From NCBI RefSeq assembly GCF_036178145.1, contig NZ_CP108067.1, forward strand, positions 992,001 to 1,056,000: 64,000 nt of DNA, read 5' to 3'. Position 1 is the first letter of the stretch. The number at the start of each line of letters is the position of its first letter. The notes beneath the pieces were generated by a model. The model was not told the DNA's origin. It saw nothing but the letters and a program-made list of their open reading frames with translations, and ran no database searches. The DNA comes from Streptomyces sp. NBC_00273 (GTDB taxonomy: Bacteria; Actinomycetota; Actinomycetes; Streptomycetales; Streptomycetaceae). Below, one piece after another: positions 58,348 through 64,000 of this stretch. The position numbers and the translations under genes were made by a program.

Positions 58348-59833
58348 GCGTCCAGGTCGTGGCCGCCGCGGCGACCGCGAGTACGGCGGCCAACAGGAAG
58401 GCCGGAGTGATCGCCAGGGTGTAGGCGTGCGAGGCGGTGTCGAGCAGGGCCTGGCCGACGGCGCCGCCGATGCGTTCGGCGGTGTGCGCGGCCTCGCCGA
58501 CGGAGCCCTGTACGGCCGCGGCGCTCGGGCCGTCCAGCTCCAGGGCGGGCAGGTTGCCCCGGTAGAGGGCCGCCGCGGTGGAGCCGAGGACGGCGACGCC
58601 CATGGCCGAACCGAGTTCGTAGCAGGTCTCTTCGATGGCGGCGGCGCTGGAGACCTCGGCGGCGGGGGCCGCGGAGACCAGGGTCACCGAGGCCACGGTG
58701 GTGGCGAGGCCGGCGCCCAGGCCCATCACGGTCAGGGCGGCGGCGAAGGCCGGGTAGCCGAGGTCGGTGAACTGCTGGAAGGTCCAGGGCAGGGCCATGC
58801 CGACGGCCAGGACGACCAGCCCTGCGCCGAGCACGTGACGGATGGCGAAGCGGTGCATCAGCGAGGGGGCCACCATCGAGGCGGCGATCAGCGCGAGCGG
58901 CGCCGGCAGCAGGCGGACTCCGGCCTCCAGCGGGGTGTAGCCCTCGCCGTACTGGAACCACTGGGTGACGAGGAACAGGATCGCGCCCATGCCCACCATG
59001 GGCAGGAAGATCGCGGTGGCCGCAACGCTGAAGGCGGGCTTGGCGAACAGCCGCACCTGGAGCAGCGGGTTGTCCAGGCGCAGCTGGCGGCGCACGAAGA
59101 CGGTCAGCAGGGCGGCTGCGACCAAGAGCAGGGTCCAGGGCAGCGGGTCGGCGATTCCGCTCTTGCCGAGCTGCTTGATTCCGCCCGCGAGGGCGAGCAT
59201 GCCGACGACGGACTGGCCGACGCCCCACCAGTCCCACCGGCCGCTGCTGCGCGGGGAGCGCGATTCGGGCAGGTAGCGCAGGCCGGCCGCGACGATGACG
59301 GCGGCGACGGGGAGGTTGAGGAGGAAGGCGGAGTGCCAGCCGTAGTCCTGGACCAGGAGTCCGCCGACGACCGGCCCGAAGGCCATGCCGCCGCCGAAGA
59401 CGGCCGCCCAGACGGCGAGCGCGAAGGCGCGCTCCTTGGCGTCGGTGAAGACGGTGCGCAGGATCGACACGGTGGCGGGCATGATGGCCGCGCCGCCGAT
59501 GCCGAGCAGGGCGCGGGCCGCTATCACGTGCCAGGCCTCGGTGGAGAACACGGCGATGAGCGAGGCGAGCGAGAAGATGCCGAAGCCCGCCATGAGCAGC
59601 CGCTTGCGCCCCCAACGGTCACCGAGCGCCCCGGCGGTGACGAGGAGTCCGGACAGGGCGAGCGCGTAGACGTCGATGATCCACAGCTGCTGTACGGCGC
59701 CCGGCCGGAGGTCGCCGACGAGCGAGGGGAAGGCCACGTTGAGGATCGTGGTGTCCATGGAGATGAGCAGGAGGCTGCCGGAGAGGATCGCCAGGACGAT
59801 CCACCTGCGCGGGTCCAGCGCGGGGGTGTGCAT
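58310..59833 (-). CDS. MFS multidrug exporter (DHA2-type, 14 helices)
   Basis: A 507-residue membrane protein with motif D1-like LISMDTTILNVAFPSL (helix 1), motif A GALGDRWGRKRLLM (loop 2-3), and motif C in helix 5 (GGGMAFGPVVGGLLVQDYGW). It should export drugs or a metabolite by proton antiport. It lies directly downstream of a TetR regulator (47-base gap), the usual arrangement for an inducible efflux pump. Confidence 0.92.
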   Translation of the reverse strand: MHTPALDPRRWIVLAILSGSLLLISMDTTILNVAFPSLVGDLRPGAVQQLWIIDVYALALSGLLVTAGALGDRWGRKRLLMAGFGIFSLASLIAVFSTEAWHVIAARALLGIGGAAIMPATVSILRTVFTDAKERAFALAVWAAVFGGGMAFGPVVGGLLVQDYGWHSAFLLNLPVAAVIVAAGLRYLPESRSPRSSGRWDWWGVGQSVVGMLALAGGIKQLGKSGIADPLPWTLLLVAAALLTVFVRRQLRLDNPLLQVRLFAKPAFSVAATAIFLPMVGMGAILFLVTQWFQYGEGYTPLEAGVRLLPAPLALIAASMVAPSLMHRFAIRHVLGAGLVVLAVGMALPWTFQQFTDLGYPAFAAALTVMGLGAGLATTVASVTLVSAAPAAEVSSAAAIEETCYELGSAMGVAVLGSTAAALYRGNLPALELDGPSAAAVQGSVGEAAHTAERIGGAVGQALLDTASHAYTLAITPAFLLAAVLAVAAAATTWTLIPRDLQPTENH

Positions 59834-59880
59834 GAGGTTCCGTTCAGAGGTGCGCACGGCGCGCACGGCGGTGAGGACTT

Positions 59881-60462
59881 TCAGGGCGCGGGAGCGCCGG
59901 TGGGGGGCTGCGCGAGCGGCCGCGTCCCGCTGAGGAAGGAGGTCAGCACCAGGTGGCCGATCTGGCGCGGGGCGAAGTGGCCGTCGCGCACGCCCTCGGC
60001 GGCCGCGTCGAGCAGGCCCCAGAGCGAGTACCAGATCCAGTAGGGCGGCAGGTCCGCGCGCAGCCGGCCCAGCCGCTGGCCGAGGGCGATGAAGGCCACG
60101 GCCCGCTGGTCCTGCCGGTCCACGCCGGCCCGGAACTCCGGGTCCGCGAGAACGGTGGCGTCGCGCGAGGTGAAGCCGTAGAGGTGGGCGGCGGGCATCA
60201 GGGCGATGACCAGTTCCTCGATGGCGGCGTCGAAGGCGGCCGCGTCGGCGCTCGGGGTCAGGTCGAGCGGGGCCAGGCACCCGTCGACGACCTCGATCGC
60301 CCGCACGGCGACGGCCTTGAGCAGGGCCTCGCGGGTCGCGTAGCGGCGGCTCAACGTGGCGCGGCTGGTGCCGATGCCGGCGGCGATCTGCACCATCGAG
60401 GCGCTGTGATCGCCGGCGAGGACGCGGGCGGCGCCGTCCAGCAGTTCTTCTTCGTTCACCAT
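59881..60462 (-). CDS. TetR-family transcriptional repressor
   Basis: A 193-residue protein with an N-terminal helix-turn-helix (SMVQIAAGIGTSRATLSRRYATREALLKAV, about 22-51) and a C-terminal ligand domain ending LVLTSFLSGTRPL. It is likely to repress itself and the downstream MFS gene. ATG 60462 has an aaggagg site; a 34-bp palindrome at 60478-60511 begins just upstream of it. Confidence 0.92.
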   Translation of the reverse strand: MVNEEELLDGAARVLAGDHSASMVQIAAGIGTSRATLSRRYATREALLKAVAVRAIEVVDGCLAPLDLTPSADAAAFDAAIEELVIALMPAAHLYGFTSRDATVLADPEFRAGVDRQDQRAVAFIALGQRLGRLRADLPPYWIWYSLWGLLDAAAEGVRDGHFAPRQIGHLVLTSFLSGTRPLAQPPTGAPAP

Positions 60463-60477
60463 GAGTGAGCCTCCTTC

Positions 60478-60511
60478 GCCTCGAACGATACAAGATTGTC
60501 TCATTCGAGGC
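60478..60511. promoter_or_regulatory. 34-bp inverted repeat, probable TetR operator
   Basis: The half-sites beginning gcctcgaa and ending ttcgaggc match at 14 of 17 positions, with an inner gatacaa/ttgtctc pair. It starts 16 bases before the TetR ATG, so binding would block transcription of the repressor-exporter operon. Confidence 0.8.
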
Positions 60512-60537
60512 AAAGACCGCTCCCTCGCGGGTCTCTA

Positions 60538-60565
60538 TTGAAAATGACATTCGTTTCCGTATACT
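60538..60565 (+). promoter_or_regulatory. rpmG promoter: -35 ttgaaa, 16-bp spacer, -10 tatact
   Basis: The hexamers lie at 60538-60543 and 60560-60565. The rpmG ATG is only six bases past the -10, so transcription should start at or within a base of the start codon, and no ribosome binding site exists. That predicts a leaderless mRNA. Confidence 0.8.
60539..60556. promoter_or_regulatory. Probable Zur box
   Basis: tgaaaatgacattcgttt has the aatg-a-catt core and the AT-rich flanks of actinobacterial Zur sites (7-1-7 inverted repeat, consensus near tgaaaatgattttca). It overlaps the -35 and spacer of the rpmG promoter, so zinc-loaded Zur would block RNA polymerase. Confidence 0.75.
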
Positions 60566-60571
60566 GCCTTC

Positions 60572-60736
60572 ATGGCACGTAACGAAGTACGCCCGATCGT
60601 CAAGCTCCGCTCCACCGCGGGCACCGGCCACACGTACGTCACCCGCAAGAACCGGCGCAACGACCCCGACCGCATGGTGCTGCGCAAGTTCGACCCGGTC
60701 GTCCGTCGGCACGTCGACTACCGCGAAGAGCGCTGA
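60572..60736 (+). CDS. rpmG: 50S ribosomal protein L33, zinc-free (C-minus) type
   Basis: A 54-residue protein with [25 protein letters not shown] and [14 protein letters not shown], a clear L33. It lacks the two C-x-x-C zinc pairs of the zinc-binding form, so it is the paralogue made when zinc is scarce, freeing zinc from ribosomes. It heads the operon rpmG, rpmE2, cobW-like under the Zur-box promoter and appears leaderless. Confidence 0.93.
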   Translation: MARNEVRPIVKLRSTAGTGHTYVTRKNRRNDPDRMVLRKFDPVVRRHVDYREER

Positions 60737-60766
60737 CCCGCCCCACCCCTCCCGAAGGAGCGCACC

Positions 60767-61015
60767 GTGAAGCCTGGAATCCACCCCTCCTACGGCCCCG
60801 TCGTCTTCCGCGACAAGGCCGCCGACTTCGCCTTCCTCACCCGGTCGACCGCCACCAGTGACAAGACGGTCGAGTGGGAGGACGGCCACGCCTATCCCGT
60901 CGTCGACGTCGAGATCTCCTCGCAGAGCCACCCCTTCTACACCGGCACCGCCCGCGTCCTGGACACCGCCGGCCGCGTCGAGCGCTTCCAGCGCCGCTAC
61001 GGGAGCAAGCCGTGA
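60767..61015 (+). CDS. rpmE2: 50S ribosomal protein L31 type B, zinc-free
   Basis: An 82-residue protein, [21 protein letters not shown] then THP-like [29 protein letters not shown], the type B (C-minus) L31 without the CxxC zinc site. It replaces zinc-binding L31 during zinc starvation. GTG 60767 has a gaaggag site 6 bases upstream. Cotranscribed with rpmG (30-base gap). Confidence 0.95.
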   Translation: MKPGIHPSYGPVVFRDKAADFAFLTRSTATSDKTVEWEDGHAYPVVDVEISSQSHPFYTGTARVLDTAGRVERFQRRYGSKP

Positions 61016-62151
61016 CCTTGCCCGTCGTCATCGTCGGCGGGCTCCACGGCGACGCCCGCCGCAGCGCGGTACGGGAGCTGCTGGCCTCCGTACCGGGCAG
61101 CGTCGCCCTCCACCACGACCTGGCCACGGCGGCTCGGGGCACCGTGCGGCGCCTGGTGCGGGACGCCTCGGGCGAGCTGTCCCGGGGCGGGGCCCCGCTC
61201 GTGAACGGCTGCGCGTGTTGCGCGTTGCGCGAGGACCTGCTCCCCGAGCTGTGGCGCCTCGCCGCGGACGGACTGACCCGGCTCGCCGTCGAACTGTGGG
61301 ACTCCGTCGAACCGCGCGCCATGGCCGAGGTCGTGGCCGCGCACGGCGGCGAAGCCCTGGAGCTCACCAATGTGATCACTGCCGTCGACCCCGCCCTCGT
61401 CCTGCCGTACCTCGCCAACGGGGACGACCTGGCCGAAGCCGGGCTCGCCGCGGCCCCCACGGACCGGCGGACCGTCGGGGACACCTGGGCCCGGCAGCTG
61501 GAGTACGCCCCCGTCCTCGCGCTCGTGGACGGCGCGGACGCGGGCGACGAGGACCGCGCCCTGCTGGCCCAGCTGCAGCCGACCGCCCGCCGGGTGGAGA
61601 CGGGGTCCGGCGAGCTGGCGCGCGCGGCCTTCGCCGGATTCGACGTCGAGGCGGCGGCCGCCGCCCAGCATCCGGCCTGCGCGCTGTTGCCGCAGGATGC
61701 GGACGAGGCCGGGGTCGCCACGCTCGTGTGGCACCGCCACCGCCCCTTCCACCCGGAGCGGCTCTACGAGGCCCTGGAGGACCTCGTGGCCGCTGCCACC
61801 CGCAGCCGCGGCCGCTTCTGGCTCGCCGACCGCCCCGACACCCTGCTGGCCTGGGACTGCGCGGGCGGCGCGCTCCGCGTGGAGGGCAGCGGCCCGTGGC
61901 TGGCCTCGCTGCCGGACGCCGCGTGGGAGATGGTGCCCGCCGTGCGCAGGGCGGCGGCAGCGCTGGGCTGGCATCCCGAGCACGGCGACCGCTGCCAGCA
62001 CCTGGTCTTCACCGCGCCCGGCCTCGACCGCGACGGGCTGGCGGAGGTCCTCGACTCGTGCCTGCTGACCGAAGCCGAGTTCGCCGCCGGGCGGGAGGCG
62101 TGGAAGCGCCTGCCGACCGCCTTCGGCGCCCTCCTCGACCCCGTCTCCTGA
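61012..62151 (+). CDS. CobW/COG0523-like protein with degenerate P-loop
   Basis: A 379-residue protein. The N-terminus [19 protein letters not shown] aligns with the place where COG0523 GTPases have GFLGxGKT, but the lysine and threonine are missing. The metal motif CACC (Cys67, 69, 70, in [11 protein letters not shown]) is intact, and the C-terminal CobW_C part has [18 protein letters not shown] and [13 protein letters not shown] 61012 overlaps the L31 stop as GTGA. Zur-controlled COG0523 proteins are thought to be zinc chaperones; without a P-loop this one may bind zinc but not GTP. Confidence 0.85.
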   Translation: MTLPVVIVGGLHGDARRSAVRELLASVPGSVALHHDLATAARGTVRRLVRDASGELSRGGAPLVNGCACCALREDLLPELWRLAADGLTRLAVELWDSVEPRAMAEVVAAHGGEALELTNVITAVDPALVLPYLANGDDLAEAGLAAAPTDRRTVGDTWARQLEYAPVLALVDGADAGDEDRALLAQLQPTARRVETGSGELARAAFAGFDVEAAAAAQHPACALLPQDADEAGVATLVWHRHRPFHPERLYEALEDLVAAATRSRGRFWLADRPDTLLAWDCAGGALRVEGSGPWLASLPDAAWEMVPAVRRAAAALGWHPEHGDRCQHLVFTAPGLDRDGLAEVLDSCLLTEAEFAAGREAWKRLPTAFGALLDPVS

Positions 62152-62206
62152 CCGTCCGACAGGCCCGGTCCGGGCCCGGTCACCCATCCGGGCCCGGTCA
62201 CCGTTC

Positions 62207-62449
62207 CTAGTCGCCGGCGCTGCGGGCGCGGGCTCCCGAGCGGGTGCGGCCCGCGGTCTGGGCCCGCTGCGGGTGGCGGCGCACGTACTCGTGCTCCAGC
62301 TCGTTCATCCGCTTCGTGTGGGTGACCAGGGCGTCGTCGGACCCGTGCAACAGGGTCTCGTGGCGCGTGCGGTGGATGGCCTCCAGCTCCTTGAGCAGCC
62401 GGCCCTCCTCCAGTTTCTGCGCCGACGGACCGCCGTCGTGCTCCGTCAT
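62207..62449 (-). CDS. Small charged helical protein, DUF6158-like
   Basis: An 80-residue protein with KLEEGRLLKELEAIHRTRHETLL and HTKRMNELEHEYVRRHP, then a basic Arg/Ala-rich tail. An aggagg site lies upstream of ATG 62449. It resembles a widespread small actinobacterial family (DUF6158, from memory) of unknown function. It is convergent with the CobW-like gene; the short gap has the repeated ccgggcccggtcacc but no clear hairpin. Confidence 0.75.
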   Translation of the reverse strand: MTEHDGGPSAQKLEEGRLLKELEAIHRTRHETLLHGSDDALVTHTKRMNELEHEYVRRHPQRAQTAGRTRSGARARSAGD

Positions 62450-62481
62450 GGCACGTGCACCTCCTCCACCGGGCCGCGGGA

Positions 62482-63519
62482 TCAGACTGGGCCTACCTCC
62501 CCGGCCACTCCATCATGCCCCGCACCACGGGACCGGGCCTCCGGGGCCGGGCGCGTTCCGCGCGTCGCGCGGAAGGTGCGGCGGTACGCGTGGGGAGAGA
62601 CGCCGATGGCGGTGCGCAGGTGCTGGCGCAGCGAGGCTCCGGTACCGAGGCCCGTGCGGGCGGCCACCGTGTCGACCGGCCAGTCCGTGGTCTCCAGCAG
62701 GTACCGGGCCCGCTCGATCCGTTGCTGCACGAGCCATCGTCCCGGGCTCGCTCCGACCTCGTCCCGGAAGCGGCGGGTGAAGGTCCGGACGCTGACCTTC
62801 GCGTGCGCGGCCATGTCGGCGAGGGTCAGGGGGTCGCCGAGCCGCTCCAGCACCCAGGCGCGGGTGGGCGCGGTACCGCCGGCCGTGGGCGCGGGGACGG
62901 GGCGGCGGATGTACTGCGCCTGCCCGCCGTCGCGCCACGGCGGAACGACACAGGCGCGCGCGACCTCGTTGGCGATCGCGCTGCCGTGGTCGCGGCGGAC
63001 GATGTGCAGGCACAGGTCGATGCCGGCGGCGACCCCGGCCGAGGTCAGGACGTCGCCGTCGTCGACGAACAGCACGTCGGGGTCGACGCGGACCCGGGTG
63101 AACGTCCGTCGGAGCCGATCGGCCTCACGCCAGTGGGTGGTGGCCGGGCGGCCGTCGAGGAGACCCGCCGCGGCCAGGACGTAGGTGCCGGTGCAGATCG
63201 CCACCATGCGCGTGCCGGGACGGACGGCGGCGAGTGCGGTGCGCAGGGCGTCCGGGAGGCGGCCTTCGGTCCGGATCGGCCCCAGGTCGCGGGAGGGCGG
63301 GATCACCACCGTGTCGACGCCGGCCAGGACGGACGCGTCGTGGCTGACGGCGAGTCGGTAGTCGGCGTCGGTCCGTACCGGGTGACCGTCCAGGCTGCAC
63401 GTGGTCACGGAGTAGAGGGGGTTGCCCTCCGGGTCGCGTGCCGCTCCGAAGACGCGGGCCGCGATGCCCAGTTCGAACGGCATCACACCCTCCAGGGCGA
63501 GGACTCCGATGTGGTGCAT
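62482..63519 (-). CDS. GlxA-type transcriptional regulator (DJ-1/PfpI domain plus AraC HTH)
   Basis: A 345-residue protein. The N-terminal half is a DJ-1/PfpI class I amidotransferase-like domain (IGVLALEGVMPFELGIAARVFG; nucleophile region VAICTGTYVLAAAGLLDGR). The C-terminal half is an AraC-type double helix-turn-helix (LTLADMAAHAKVSVRTFTRRFRDEVGASPGRWL, and VAARTGLGTGASLRQHLR). It is divergent from an oxidoreductase gene over 124 bp and may control it. Confidence 0.93.
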   Translation of the reverse strand: MHHIGVLALEGVMPFELGIAARVFGAARDPEGNPLYSVTTCSLDGHPVRTDADYRLAVSHDASVLAGVDTVVIPPSRDLGPIRTEGRLPDALRTALAAVRPGTRMVAICTGTYVLAAAGLLDGRPATTHWREADRLRRTFTRVRVDPDVLFVDDGDVLTSAGVAAGIDLCLHIVRRDHGSAIANEVARACVVPPWRDGGQAQYIRRPVPAPTAGGTAPTRAWVLERLGDPLTLADMAAHAKVSVRTFTRRFRDEVGASPGRWLVQQRIERARYLLETTDWPVDTVAARTGLGTGASLRQHLRTAIGVSPHAYRRTFRATRGTRPAPEARSRGAGHDGVAGEVGPV

Positions 63520-63643
63520 GACCCGATCCTTTCAGGTGTTGGCCATCGGGCCACTATCTGGTCCCTCCCGCTCACGGCAGCCTGGGCACGTGCCCCGGCG
63601 AAGGGGTACGAACCCACGGATATTCCCCCGGAGAGCGATCGCC

Positions 63644-64000
63644 ATGACCCACGAAGCCCGTCCGATGATGCGAGCCGTCACCCAGGACCGCCCCGGCGGA
63701 CCGGAGGTGCTCCGGCTCGCCCTGACCGAGCGGCCGAGTCCCGGCCCGACCGAGATCCTGGTCCGGGTGCACGCCGCGGGCGTCAACCCGGCGGACTGGA
63801 AGATCCGGTCGCGCGGCGTGTTCTCGACGGGCGCCACGACCCCGTTCACCCTGGGCTTCGACGTATCCGGCGTCGTCGAGGCGGTCGGCCGGGGCGTCAC
63901 CGTCTTCCGGCCCGGCGACGCCGTGTTCGGCATGCCGCGCTTCCCGCATCCGGCCGGCGCCTACGCCGACTACGTCACGGCCCCGGCCCGCCATTTCGCC
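63644..64000 (+). CDS. Quinone oxidoreductase-like MDR alcohol dehydrogenase (partial, C-terminus outside window)
   Basis: 119 codons are visible: MRAVTQDRPGGPEVLRLAL, LVRVHAAGVNPADWKIRSRG, FTLGFDVSGVVEAVGRGVTVFRPGDAVFGM. This is the GroES-like N-terminal domain of zinc-independent NADP-dependent quinone oxidoreductases (no catalytic-zinc GHE motif). The Rossmann domain lies outside. ATG 63644 has a ggagag site. Confidence 0.9.
   Translation, partial: MTHEARPMMRAVTQDRPGGPEVLRLALTERPSPGPTEILVRVHAAGVNPADWKIRSRGVFSTGATTPFTLGFDVSGVVEAVGRGVTVFRPGDAVFGMPRFPHPAGAYADYVTAPARHFA

Overview
The window is about 73% GC by eye, with strong third-position G/C bias, frequent GTG/TTG starts and purine-rich ribosome binding sites. 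It carries a rodlin gene, an srs-type phenolic-lipid operon, and ECF sigma/YCII, Ohr/OhrR and M64-peptidase genes. Together these point to a Streptomyces chromosome, or a very close relative. I see no rRNA, tRNA, CRISPR array, prophage or intact transposase. Gene density is high and all complete genes look intact.

Layout. 1-9.4 kb is a mosaic of single genes: a truncated tryptophan-dioxygenase-like gene, a rodlin, a divergent methyltransferase and AMP-forming acyl-activating enzyme, a serine beta-lactamase/esterase, an ECF sigma factor coupled to a YCII protein, and GNAT, VOC and PhzF enzymes. 9.5-16.9 kb is mostly cell envelope: a lipoprotein, a PlsC acyltransferase, a D-Ala-D-Ala carboxypeptidase with a huge acidic repeat domain, and a coupled secreted VWA protein plus membrane partner. 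16.9-20.8 kb has a flavin monooxygenase, ohr/ohrR with a palindromic operator, and a PHP protein. 21.1-24.7 kb holds a UbiA prenyltransferase divergent from a type III PKS, methyltransferase and flavoprotein operon (srsABC-like). 24.8-31.7 kb has a carboxylesterase, lipoproteins, a ricin-fold lectin, a MOSC protein, and an alpha/beta hydrolase divergent from a MarR regulator over a 40-bp inverted repeat.

31.7-45.0 kb is one 13-kb block on the minus strand and the most interesting region. In transcription order it holds a DUF4132-domain protein, a 1633-residue protein of unknown function, a strong hairpin, a MoxR-type AAA+ ATPase, a DUF5682-VWA fusion of about 1445 residues carrying two long low-complexity insertions, and a SWIM zinc-finger protein. 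The gene set resembles the little-understood E. coli yehLMPQ/yehI genes. The last three genes are coupled through 4-base TTGA overlaps, so they are probably made together as an ATPase/VWA machine.

45.2-60.5 kb returns to single genes and pairs: a secreted GmrSD-type HNH lipoprotein, a YncE-like propeller lipoprotein coupled to an ankyrin protein, a Tat-exported sulfite-oxidase-like enzyme, a 2OG-Fe(II) oxygenase, a second VWA protein, a secreted M64 metallopeptidase divergent from an XRE-TPR regulator, and an MFS exporter with its TetR regulator. 60.5-62.2 kb is a zinc-starvation operon: a Zur-box-like site lies inside a good promoter from which rpmG appears to be leaderless, followed by C-minus L33 and L31 and a CobW-like protein without a recognisable P-loop. 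The window ends with a GlxA-type AraC regulator and a truncated quinone-oxidoreductase-like gene.

Starts were chosen from ribosome binding sites, overlaps and family length. Family names come from sequence motifs and memory, not from database searches.
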